Source: Terrimesophilobacter sp964651535 | Lineage (GTDB): Bacteria > Actinomycetota > Actinomycetes > Actinomycetales > Microbacteriaceae | Length of the DNA stretch: 64,000 nucleotides | Assembly (NCBI GenBank): GCA_964651535.1 | Contig: CAZYYE010000001.1 | Span: 372,001-436,000, forward strand | Reading direction: 5' to 3' | In this document: one piece after another, positions 5,900 through 13,462 of the stretch | Layout of the letters: each line of letters begins with the position of its first letter | How positions within the stretch are numbered: position 1 is the first letter of the stretch | Position numbers and translations under genes: made by a program | Notes under the pieces: model-generated | Database searches by the model: none | Told to the model about the DNA's origin: nothing | Seen by the model: only the letters and a program-made list of their open reading frames with translations

Positions 5900-7078
5900 G
5901 TGACTTCCGCCCTGCGGCCCACCGGCCAGGGGTTCGGAGCCGGGGCATCCGATCGACCGGTTCTCGACCGTACTGCGCTGCGTCTGGTCTTCCTCATCCC
6001 CGGGGGTCTCGCATTACTACTGGGGCTGGATGCCGCTCTCCTTCTCCTCGGAGTGTGGGCTCCGCTCTCTTTCGCGCGAGTGGCCGAATTGCACGCGCCG
6101 CTCATGGTGTTCGGATTCGTCGGCACGTTCATCGTCCTCGAACGCGCCGTCGCCGCGCGACGCGCGTGGGGTTACTCGGCGCCACTCCTGTTCGGAATTG
6201 GCAGCCTCATCCTTCTTTCCCAACTCCCGGAGGGTGTCGGCAAGTCGATGATCGTGCTCGGGTTCGTCGCTTTGCTCGGCGTGTACGCCGTCATCCGGCG
6301 CCGCTCGCCCGCCGCCGCCATCGACATCCAGATCCTCGGCGCGGTTTCCGGCCTCGCCGCGGCCATACTGTGGCTGTCGAACGCGCAAATCTCCGCGATC
6401 GTTCCCGGAATGGCCGTCTTCCTCATCCTCACAATTGCGGGCGAGCGGCTCGAACTCGCGCGCATATCGCCGCAGCTGGACGCGCGTGCCGAACGGCTGG
6501 GGCTCGCCGCGTCGCTGCTCCTCATCATTACTGCGGCAATTGCGCCGCTCTGGCCCGGGGCCGGATACCCGCTTCTCGGCGCCGCGCTCGCGGTTCTCGT
6601 CGTCTGGCTGTTCCGCTACGACGTGGCGACCAGGCTCGTGAACACGACGGGGCTGCCGCGGTACATGGCGGTGTGCCTGCTCGCCGGATACGTGTGGCTG
6701 CTCGTGCCCGCCGGGATCTGGATCATCGCGGGACGCGTTGGGAGCGGCCCCGGCTACGACGCTGCACTGCACGCCATCTTCCTCGGGTTCGTGATGTCGA
6801 TGATCATGGCGCACGCGCCCGTCATCCTCCCCGCCGTGTTGCGCAAGCCTCTGCCGTACCGCTGGTTCCTGTACGTGCCCGTAGCACTCCTGCACGTCTC
6901 GCTTGCCGTGCGCCTGCTCGGCGGGGATGCCTGGGGCAACGTTGACGCCCTGCACTGGGGCGGCGCCCTCAACGTCATCGCCGTGCTGATGTTCGCTGTG
7001 CTCGCGGTCACGTCCGCCGTGATGGGGCCGCCTGTTGCACCGCAGAAAACCGTGCCATCGAATCGAGCAACACTATGA
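5900..7078 (+). CDS. NnrS-like polytopic membrane protein, partner of the nitrite reductase fusion
   Basis: A 392-residue protein with roughly 10-12 hydrophobic helices. Histidines sit in or at the ends of helices: HAPLMVFGFVGTF (His65), and LHAIFLGFVMSM followed by AHAPVILP (His291, His305), the spacing and glycine-rich setting seen in NnrS and heme-copper-like membrane proteins that bind heme or copper. NnrS proteins protect against NO-induced metal stress in denitrifiers, which suits the neighbour. The assignment is by pattern only. The GTG at 5900 is used; the stop overlaps the next start by 4 nt (ATGA at 7075), so the two proteins are made together and may form a complex. Confidence 0.6.
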   Translation: MTSALRPTGQGFGAGASDRPVLDRTALRLVFLIPGGLALLLGLDAALLLLGVWAPLSFARVAELHAPLMVFGFVGTFIVLERAVAARRAWGYSAPLLFGIGSLILLSQLPEGVGKSMIVLGFVALLGVYAVIRRRSPAAAIDIQILGAVSGLAAAILWLSNAQISAIVPGMAVFLILTIAGERLELARISPQLDARAERLGLAASLLLIITAAIAPLWPGAGYPLLGAALAVLVVWLFRYDVATRLVNTTGLPRYMAVCLLAGYVWLLVPAGIWIIAGRVGSGPGYDAALHAIFLGFVMSMIMAHAPVILPAVLRKPLPYRWFLYVPVALLHVSLAVRLLGGDAWGNVDALHWGGALNVIAVLMFAVLAVTSAVMGPPVAPQKTVPSNRATL

Positions 7079-9777
7079 GCCGAAAACGCTGGTACCTGCT
7101 CATGAACGGCCTCGTGGCGTTCTGGCTCGTCGCGGCATCTGTCATCGTCATCGCGCACCGGTTCGTGCCGAACGGCAACTGGCTGATGGTGCACTTGCTG
7201 CTGCTCGGTGCCGTGAGCACCGCGATTCTCATCTGGAGCCAGCACTTCGCCGACACGCTCCTGCGCCGGGCCGCCCCGGGCGGACGAGTGTTCCACGGAA
7301 TCCGGTTGCTCGGTCACACGCTCGGCGTTGCCACGGTCGTCGCAGGAATGGTGGCCGCGTTCTGGCCCCTCGTGCTTGCGGGCGGCATCCTCGTCGGCGT
7401 CGTCGGTCTCGCCCACGTGACGGTGCTCGTGATGCAATCGCGCGGGGCGCTGCCCGCACGGTTCGCGCCCCTCGTGACGTACTACATGGCTTCTGGCATC
7501 GCGCTCGCTGTCGGGGTGGGCATCGGCATCGGGATGGCGCACGCGCAACTGCCATCCGGATGGCACGACCGCCTCTACACTGCTCACCTCGCGTTCAACC
7601 TGCTCGGGTGGGTAGGGCTCACAGTGGTGGGCACGCTCATCCTGTTGTGGCCGACCGTGCTCCACACGCAGGTTTCGGATGCCGTGGACGGCATTGCCGG
7701 CCGCGCTCTCCTCCTCATGGTCTTCGGGCTCGTCGTCGTGGGTGCCGCAAGCCTGCTCGACCTGCGGTTGCTCTTCGGGCTCGGCGTGCTCGTGTACGTC
7801 GCGGGAGTCGGGTTCGTCGCCGCAGAAGGGGTCATGCAGGGGCGGCGATCGACCCGGTGGACGTTCGCGAGCTGGAGCATGGCCGCCGCGTTCGGCTGGT
7901 TCGTGTTCTGCACGATCGCGTTCGGCGTGGTTGTCGCGACCGCGCAGGATTGGGGCGCCGCGGCATCCGGCGTCGCCTGGCTCGTCGGACCGTTCGCCGC
8001 CGGATTCGCGGCGCAAGTGCTCCTCGGCGCGCTTAGTTATCTGCTTCCCGTCGTGCTCGGCGGGGGTCCGGAGGCGGGCCGGCGCAGCGCGCTCGAGTTG
8101 AACCGCGCGGCGCTCTACCGCGTCGCCGTCGTGAACCTCGGGATCATCGTGTTCCTCCTGCCCGTGCCGAGCGTCGTGAAAGTCGTCGATTCGCTGCTCG
8201 TGTTCGTCGTGCTGTTCGTGTTCCTGATTCTCGCGGTGCGGGCGGTGCTGGCGACGAGAGCCGGCGCCGCGGCGAATGCGAAGGGCGGTGCGGCGGCGGG
8301 AGCGTTGCCGAGCATGTCGGCGCGTGCGCCGGGTCCGCAGGCGAGTACGTCGGCGAGCGCGACAGGCGACGAGAAGAAGGACACAGCATCCGCCCCCGCG
8401 CGTCGCGGCGGCGCGCTGTCTGCGGCCGTTGCGACCGTGATCCTCGCGATGACCGTCGGAATCGCGATCGACCCCGTTGCCGCCGGGCTGCAACTCTCCC
8501 GCCCCGCGGCGCAGGTGGCTGTCACGCCCACCGGGCACACCACAACAGTCGAAGTGAGCATGAAGGACATGCGGTTCCACCCGGATGTCGTGGAGGTGCC
8601 CGCCGGGGACTCGCTCGTCATCCTGCTCACGAACGACGACACGCAAGTGCATGATCTCGTGCTCGTGAGCGGTGCGAGCTCGGGCCTCATGAACCCGAAG
8701 GAAACAGTGAGAGTCGACGTGGGCGTCGTCGGGTCGGACATCGACGGATGGTGTTCGATCGCGGGCCACCGGCAACTGGGCATGGTCATGACCGTGAAGA
8801 TGATCGGCGGACCCGCTGTGACGCCGGCGCCCTCGATTTCCCCGGATGCCGGCGGACACGACCACGGTGCCCAGGATGGTCCGTCCGCCGCGGGGGACAT
8901 CGATCTCATGAGGAAGCCGGCCGCAAGCTTCGAGGCACGGGATCCTGCGCTGCCGCCTGCGGCATCCGGGACCGTGCACAAGCACACGTTCACCGTGCGC
9001 GAGGGGATGCGGGAGGTCGCTCCGGGCGTGAAGCAGACGCTGTGGACGTTCGACGGCACCGCGCCGGGCACGACGCTGCGCGGGAAGGTGGGCGACCGAT
9101 TCGAGATCACGCTCATCAACGACGGGACGATCGGTCATTCCATCGACTTCCACGCGGGATCGCTCGCGCCGGATCAGCCCATGCGCACGATTCAGCCGGG
9201 CGAGAAGCTCACGTACAACTTCACGGCGACGCGATCCGGGATCTGGCTGTACCACTGTTCGACCATGCCCATGTCGTTGCATATCGCAAACGGCATGTAC
9301 GGTGCTGTCGTGATCGACCCTGCGGGGCTTGCGCCAGTCGACAAGGAGTTCGTGTTCGTGCAGGCCGAGAACTACCTCGGGCCTCAGGGTGGATACGCTG
9401 ACGTTTCGCGGATTGCGAGCCAGCAGCCCGACCTTGTTGTGTTCAACGGCTACGCGAACCAGTACGCGTACCGACCGATTACCGTTCGCGTCGGGGAGAA
9501 GGTGCGCATCTGGCTTCTGGATGCCGGACCCAACACTGCCGGCGCGTTCCACGTCGTGGGCGGCCAGTTCGACACGGTGTATTCGGAGGGCGACTACGTG
9601 TTGCGCGACGGCGGAAGCACGGGGACGGGCGGGTCGCAGGTGTTCCCCATGCAGCCCGCGCAGGGCGGATTCGTGGAGCTCACGTTCCCGGAGGCAGGCA
9701 ATTACCCGTTCGTGTCGCACATCATGTCGGATGCCGAGAAGGGCGCGCACGGCATATTCCACGTCGTCGCTCCCTGA
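7075..9777 (+). CDS. Membrane-domain / cupredoxin / NirK-type copper nitrite reductase fusion
   Basis: A 900-residue protein in four parts. Residues 1-395 form about 10-11 membrane helices with buried His (His40, His57, His171, His197). Residues 396-445 are an Ala/Ser/Gly-rich linker, followed by one more helix (446-465). Residues 490-578 are a cupredoxin with type-1 copper ligands His526, Cys560, His565 and Met570. Residues 633-900 are a two-domain NirK/AniA-like unit: type-1 Cu ligands His688, Cys728, His736, Met741; type-2 Cu ligands His693, His727, His882; catalytic Asp691 and His826. The neighbouring His of the usual GGH motif is Gln831. NirK enzymes reduce nitrite to NO on the outer side. 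The fused cupredoxin suggests built-in electron delivery to the catalytic unit; quinol oxidation by the membrane part is inference. Confidence 0.85.
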   Translation: MSRKRWYLLMNGLVAFWLVAASVIVIAHRFVPNGNWLMVHLLLLGAVSTAILIWSQHFADTLLRRAAPGGRVFHGIRLLGHTLGVATVVAGMVAAFWPLVLAGGILVGVVGLAHVTVLVMQSRGALPARFAPLVTYYMASGIALAVGVGIGIGMAHAQLPSGWHDRLYTAHLAFNLLGWVGLTVVGTLILLWPTVLHTQVSDAVDGIAGRALLLMVFGLVVVGAASLLDLRLLFGLGVLVYVAGVGFVAAEGVMQGRRSTRWTFASWSMAAAFGWFVFCTIAFGVVVATAQDWGAAASGVAWLVGPFAAGFAAQVLLGALSYLLPVVLGGGPEAGRRSALELNRAALYRVAVVNLGIIVFLLPVPSVVKVVDSLLVFVVLFVFLILAVRAVLATRAGAAANAKGGAAAGALPSMSARAPGPQASTSASATGDEKKDTASAPARRGGALSAAVATVILAMTVGIAIDPVAAGLQLSRPAAQVAVTPTGHTTTVEVSMKDMRFHPDVVEVPAGDSLVILLTNDDTQVHDLVLVSGASSGLMNPKETVRVDVGVVGSDIDGWCSIAGHRQLGMVMTVKMIGGPAVTPAPSISPDAGGHDHGAQDGPSAAGDIDLMRKPAASFEARDPALPPAASGTVHKHTFTVREGMREVAPGVKQTLWTFDGTAPGTTLRGKVGDRFEITLINDGTIGHSIDFHAGSLAPDQPMRTIQPGEKLTYNFTATRSGIWLYHCSTMPMSLHIANGMYGAVVIDPAGLAPVDKEFVFVQAENYLGPQGGYADVSRIASQQPDLVVFNGYANQYAYRPITVRVGEKVRIWLLDAGPNTAGAFHVVGGQFDTVYSEGDYVLRDGGSTGTGGSQVFPMQPAQGGFVELTFPEAGNYPFVSHIMSDAEKGAHGIFHVVAP

Positions 9778-9778
9778 G

Positions 9779-9935
9779 GCCCGCTCCCTGAGGAGCGCGC
9801 AGGGTGTCGGCCCGCTCCCTGAGGAGCGCGCAGGGTGTCGGCCCGCTCCCTGAGGAGCGCGTAGCGCGTCTCGAAGGGGGCTGTCAGGTATCTGTCCCCG
9901 CTCCCTGAGGAGCGCGCAGCGCGTCTCGAAGGGAG
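9779..9935 (+). repeat. Array of four REP-like palindromic repeats
   Basis: Four copies share the core CGCTCCCTGAGGAGCG, a 6-bp stem with a CTGA loop. Copies 1 and 2 (9779-9809, 9810-9840) are identical 31-nt tandem units; copies 3 (9841-9880) and 4 (9897-9935) carry the longer tail GCGCGTCTCGAAGGG. A partial copy, CGCTCCCTGAGG, already forms the end of the nirK-fusion frame and supplies its TGA stop (9775-9777). The array may act as a transcript 3' end or mRNA-stabilising structure. Confidence 0.75.
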
Positions 9936-9948
9936 CTACCCTGTCTCG

Positions 9949-10212
9949 ATGACTGATGCTCTCGTCTTCACCGGCCGCATAGTGAACCCTTCCTGGATGC
10001 CGACCTGGCCCGTGATCGAGGTGCCAGGCTCCCAGGACTTCTTCGGGCATGGAAAATCAGTGAAGGCGAACACGACGGTTGACGGCATCGAGGTCATGTC
10101 CGCGCTCATGCCGACGGGTCAGGGCCACCACTTCATTTCGGTGAGTGCAGCCTTGCGCAAGAAGCTCGGCAAGGATGTCGGCGACGAAGTCGATGTGCGT
10201 ATTGCGCGCTGA
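9949..10212 (+). CDS. DUF1905 domain protein
   Basis: An 87-residue protein containing little more than the DUF1905 beta-barrel: it opens LVFTGRIVNPSWMPTWPVIEV, less usual than the family's FxGxI...FVTVP, and ends FISVSAALRKKLGKDVGDEV plus DVRIAR, the conserved tail in which a small protein is assembled around a VxVxL-type strand. The function of the domain is unknown. The ATG at 9949 has no strong ribosome site (GGGAG lies 13 nt away). It follows the REP-like array directly and is probably its own transcription unit. Confidence 0.75.
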   Translation: MTDALVFTGRIVNPSWMPTWPVIEVPGSQDFFGHGKSVKANTTVDGIEVMSALMPTGQGHHFISVSAALRKKLGKDVGDEVDVRIAR

Positions 10213-10314
10213 CGATCTCGCGCTCCTCTCCTCCACAGGCACGCGCAAAAGAACTTCTCCCAAGATTCGCCATCAAGTCTTTATACCTATGTTCTAATCT
10301 GGGACAATTGAGAC

Positions 10315-12003
10315 ATGGCAAGATCCGAAAGCATCTTCACTGCCGCGATCAGTGCGGCGAGGACCGTGGTCGCGGGCATTCCCGACCAGCTGGCCTCGGT
10401 AAAAGAGCTTGAGGATGCTGCGCTGCTGGCGAGTCAGCGGGAACTCTCCGAGCTGAGGCGCATCGTTGACGCGCGCTCCTCGCTTGTGGCCGGCGAAGTC
10501 GCCTATCGGTCGAGACGGGATCTCGGGTATTCGGGTTTGGCGCAAAGGCAAGGGTTCCAGAACGCGGAGAAGCTCGTGCAGGCGACGATCGGGTCAACCC
10601 GACGGGAAGCGTCGACTCTCGTCACCGCCGGCACGCTCGTGCTGGATTCGAAGATGCTCGAAGTCGTCGATGCGGAGACCGGCGAAGTGCCGGAGGGGTT
10701 TTCCGTGCGGGAGCCCTGGCTCTCGGCGGTCGGCGTCGCGGTCGCTGATGGGTGGCTGACCGTCGACGCCGCGAGGGCGATCAGGAGCGGACTGGGGGAA
10801 CCTGATGGCGCTGGCGCGAACGGCGGTGTTTGGAGAACTGACCGAGCCGCCGGAGGCGAATTCGGCGTGACTATCGAGGCGCTCGAAGGGGCGGTGCGGG
10901 AGTTGCTCGCGGCAGCCCGCGGGGATGGAGCCGACGGCGATGGCCGCGGAGGTGACGGGGCTGACGACGAGGCTGACGACGAGAATCACGGCGAGGACGC
11001 GGTGAGCGAACGCGAAAGTGGCGGATCGATTCGGCGCGGACTCAACGCCGATGAGCTCTACCGGCTCGCGCGCGATAAGCGCGATGAACTCGATGAGGCG
11101 GGGATCGCCGGGAGGGAGCAACTCGCCTACTCGCAGCGGTCGCTTCGGCGCTCCATGAGGCCGAACGGGCTGTCGCGGTACACGCTCGATCCTGATCTGG
11201 AAATGTCCGCATGGCTGGATGACGTGTACGACAAACTGACCTCCCCGCGACGCGGAGGACCGCGGTTCGTCGACCCGGGGGATCGGGCGTGGGCCGAGGA
11301 CATCGCCACAGACACGCGCACCACCGAGCAGTACCTGCACGACGCATTCCTTGGGCTCCTTCGCAAAGGCGTCGATGCCGACCGTGCCGACGCCCGCGCG
11401 GAAAGCAGCCAGGCTACCGACAGTCGCACAGCGGGCAGTCGCTCGACGGGACGGCGGACACCGCGGATCGTCGGGTCGAGACTTCCCGCAGTTCGAGTCC
11501 TCGTGACCGAAGAGTCGCTCCGCACGCGCACCGGCCACGGTCGAATCGAAGGAATCAACACCCCGGTCAGCATCGAAACCGTGGAGCGGCAAATCTGCCT
11601 ATCAGGGACCATCCCGATCGAATTCGGGAGAGACGGCAACGTCATCGACCTCGGCCGCGAAGCGCGGCTGTTCACCCCGCACCAGAAGATCGCGCTGGCG
11701 GCACGAGATGGCGGATGCATGTTCCCTGGGTGCGACCGACCGGCCAGTTGGACGGAAGCCCACCACATCAAGCACTGGAAGCGAGACACCGGAAACACCG
11801 ACCTCGCGGACGGGATACTGCTGTGCCGGCATCACCACATGCTCGTGCACAACAACCACTGGGAAATCATCCGAAAACACGCGAAGTATTGGCTGATACC
11901 CCCGCCGGATGTCGATCCGAAACAGCACCCACGAGAACTCGCCTCAAAGAGCGCGGCGTTACGAGATCTTCGAAAGAAAAGTCAGCTCCACGCGAGTGCG
12001 TAG
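10315..12003 (+). CDS. HNH endonuclease signature protein with DUF222 (13E12 family)
   Basis: A 562-residue protein with an N-terminal DUF222 helical domain (roughly residues 20-380) and a C-terminal HNH module: CMFPGCDRPASWTEAHHIKH followed by LCRHHHMLVHNNHWEI, containing the zinc-binding cysteines and the His-Asn-His catalytic residues. Many paralogous copies occur in actinomycete genomes; most are of unknown function, although a mobile or DNA-processing origin is suspected. An acidic Gly/Asp-rich insert (near residues 200-225) interrupts the DUF222 region, and a Ser/Thr/Arg-rich insert precedes the HNH part. The upstream AT-rich stretch (TTTATACCTATGTTCTAAT, 10278-10296) probably contains the promoter. 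Confidence 0.85.
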   Translation: MARSESIFTAAISAARTVVAGIPDQLASVKELEDAALLASQRELSELRRIVDARSSLVAGEVAYRSRRDLGYSGLAQRQGFQNAEKLVQATIGSTRREASTLVTAGTLVLDSKMLEVVDAETGEVPEGFSVREPWLSAVGVAVADGWLTVDAARAIRSGLGEPDGAGANGGVWRTDRAAGGEFGVTIEALEGAVRELLAAARGDGADGDGRGGDGADDEADDENHGEDAVSERESGGSIRRGLNADELYRLARDKRDELDEAGIAGREQLAYSQRSLRRSMRPNGLSRYTLDPDLEMSAWLDDVYDKLTSPRRGGPRFVDPGDRAWAEDIATDTRTTEQYLHDAFLGLLRKGVDADRADARAESSQATDSRTAGSRSTGRRTPRIVGSRLPAVRVLVTEESLRTRTGHGRIEGINTPVSIETVERQICLSGTIPIEFGRDGNVIDLGREARLFTPHQKIALAARDGGCMFPGCDRPASWTEAHHIKHWKRDTGNTDLADGILLCRHHHMLVHNNHWEIIRKHAKYWLIPPPDVDPKQHPRELASKSAALRDLRKKSQLHASA

Positions 12004-12005
12004 AC

Positions 12006-12332
12006 CTACAGGCGTGTCAGGCGAAGCTTCCAGACTTCCGGACCCTCTTCCAGATAGCTGACCGCGAACTCGCCAGGATTGCGTTCATCGAGCTGCGCCA
12101 GCAGAGGGATCGGGTTGTGGTCGGCCACCAGATCGAGACTGAAACCGGGAGCAATTGCCCCGATCGCACCAAAAATGGTGGCGTGGCGAATCGCGTGCGG
12201 AATCTGCCTCACATCCAGAACGATCTCGTTCTCATCCGCGTGGCCGCAAGCACAACCACTGCTCGCCGGTTTAGCGCCAGCGGACGTGTCGGCAGGAGGG
12301 GAAGTCTGAAGTTGGATCGGTTCTGCAGTCAT
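12006..12332 (-). CDS. DUF2249 domain protein
   Basis: A 108-residue protein. After a Pro/Ser/Ala-rich leader with a CACGH motif comes the DUF2249 domain: LDVRQIPHAIRHATIFGAIG, then LVADHNPIPLLAQLDERNPG, ending VWKLRLTRL. DUF2249 is a small SirA/TusA-like fold frequently encoded beside nitrate-, nitrite- or NO-handling genes and hemerythrin-type proteins; its biochemical role is not established. It is divergent from mogA with only 33 nt between starts, so the two share a very compact promoter region, consistent with joint use in nitrate respiration. The 3' end lies 2 nt from the HNH gene stop. Confidence 0.8.
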   Translation of the reverse strand: MTAEPIQLQTSPPADTSAGAKPASSGCACGHADENEIVLDVRQIPHAIRHATIFGAIGAIAPGFSLDLVADHNPIPLLAQLDERNPGEFAVSYLEEGPEVWKLRLTRL

Positions 12333-12365
12333 GTCCCAAGGCTACCTCTGCCCTACGGTTGAGGC

Positions 12366-12947
12366 ATGACCGAACATCGTGACAAATCGGGTGAAACCGC
12401 CATAATCGCGGTAATCACAGTCTCAGACCGGAGCGCACGCGGAGAACGCGCAGACGTCTCAGGTCCCCGCGCAACCGAAATCCTGCGCGATGCCGGATAC
12501 GAAACCACCGCATCCCTCGTTCCCGATGGAGAGAACAACGTCGCCACGGCCATCAGCGCAGCAATCGCAGACGGAGCACACGCCGTCATCACGAGCGGAG
12601 GCACCGGAATCGGACCCCGCGACCTCACGCCGGAAGGAACGCGGCCACTCATCACGACTGAACTACCCGGCATCGCAGAAGAACTGAGGCGGCACGGCGC
12701 GAGCAATAACCGGATGTCCGTCCTCAGCCGCGGGCTCGCCGGCATCGCGACGTCCGAGAGCGTGGCCGCCATAGTGGGAGGAGCTCAGGGAGCACCCGTC
12801 GCGCCCGGCAAACCAAACCCACCAGGCGTACTCGTCGTGAACCTGCCAGGGTCGGTGAAGGCGGTAGAAGAAGGACTCGAAGTGTTGCTTCCGCTCCTGC
12901 CGCACATCCTCGAACAATTGCGCGGCGGCGACCACGAGTCCGTTTAG
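12366..12947 (+). CDS. mogA: Molybdopterin adenylyltransferase (MogA/MoaB family)
   Basis: A 193-residue MPT-binding-fold protein. TVSDRSARGERADVSGP opens the fold; TSGGTGIGPRDLTPEGTRPL is the MPT/AMP-binding signature of MogA/MoaB. It ends LLPHILEQLRGGDHES. The enzyme adenylylates molybdopterin so that MoeA can insert molybdate. The region TNLPGS-type motif is seen as VVNLPGSVKAVEEGL. It starts at ATG 12366, just 33 nt from the divergent DUF2249 gene, and faces the moeA-moaC pair. Distinguishing MogA from MoaB by sequence alone is uncertain, but no second copy is seen in the window, so it probably supplies this step. Confidence 0.87.
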   Translation: MTEHRDKSGETAIIAVITVSDRSARGERADVSGPRATEILRDAGYETTASLVPDGENNVATAISAAIADGAHAVITSGGTGIGPRDLTPEGTRPLITTELPGIAEELRRHGASNNRMSVLSRGLAGIATSESVAAIVGGAQGAPVAPGKPNPPGVLVVNLPGSVKAVEEGLEVLLPLLPHILEQLRGGDHESV

Positions 12948-12982
12948 CCGGACCGCTCGAATCGGCCGAGAGGATAGCCCTC

Positions 12983-13462
12983 TCAGACCGGACGGCGCCA
13001 GTCGCCGGACTTGCCGCCGGACTTCGCGAGCAGCCGCACATTCTCGATCTGCACGGACTTGTCCAGGCCCTTGACCATGTCCACGACCGCGAGTGCGGCA
13101 ACCGACACCGCCGTCATCGCTTCCATTTCCACACCAGTGCGATCCGCAGTGCGCACAGTCGCCGCGACGTACACTCCGTCATCCGTGACCTCAAGATCTA
13201 CACGAGCACCGTGCACCCCGATGACGTGCGCGAGCGGCAACAATTCCGCCGCGCGTTTCGCCCCCTGGATGCCGGCAATGCGAGCGACCGCCAACACGTC
13301 ACCCTTCGGCGCGGTACCGGATCGCAACGCGTCGATGACAGTGGGCGAACACCGCACAAAGCCCTCCGCGGTCGCTTCGCGTACGGTCGGCGTTTTCGCC
13401 GTGACATCCACCATGCGTGCCTGACCGGACTCGTCCAGGTGCGTGAAAGGTTGATCGCTCAT
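12983..13462 (-). CDS. moaC: Cyclic pyranopterin monophosphate synthase
   Basis: A 159-residue protein with the MoaC pattern: FTHLDESGQARMVDVTAKTP at the start, IQGAKRAAELLPLAHVI in the middle, and GVEMEAMTAVSVAALAVVDM followed by the C-terminal LLAKSGGKSGDW. MoaC converts the MoaA product (3',8-cyclo-GTP) to cyclic pyranopterin monophosphate. The Lys/His residues of the active site fall in the AKRAAELLPLAH segment and the conserved Lys in LLAKSGGKSG. The ATG at 13462 overlaps the moeA stop by 4 nt, so moeA-moaC is a coupled operon. Confidence 0.93.
   Translation of the reverse strand: MSDQPFTHLDESGQARMVDVTAKTPTVREATAEGFVRCSPTVIDALRSGTAPKGDVLAVARIAGIQGAKRAAELLPLAHVIGVHGARVDLEVTDDGVYVAATVRTADRTGVEMEAMTAVSVAALAVVDMVKGLDKSVQIENVRLLAKSGGKSGDWRRPV

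Noticed and set aside
6754..10050. A 1098-codon open frame antisense to the nitrite reductase fusion
   Set aside because: It is a consequence of G/C-biased third positions in the real gene. The product is His/Arg/Asp-rich low complexity with no domain, and it spans two intact plus-strand genes and a repeat array.
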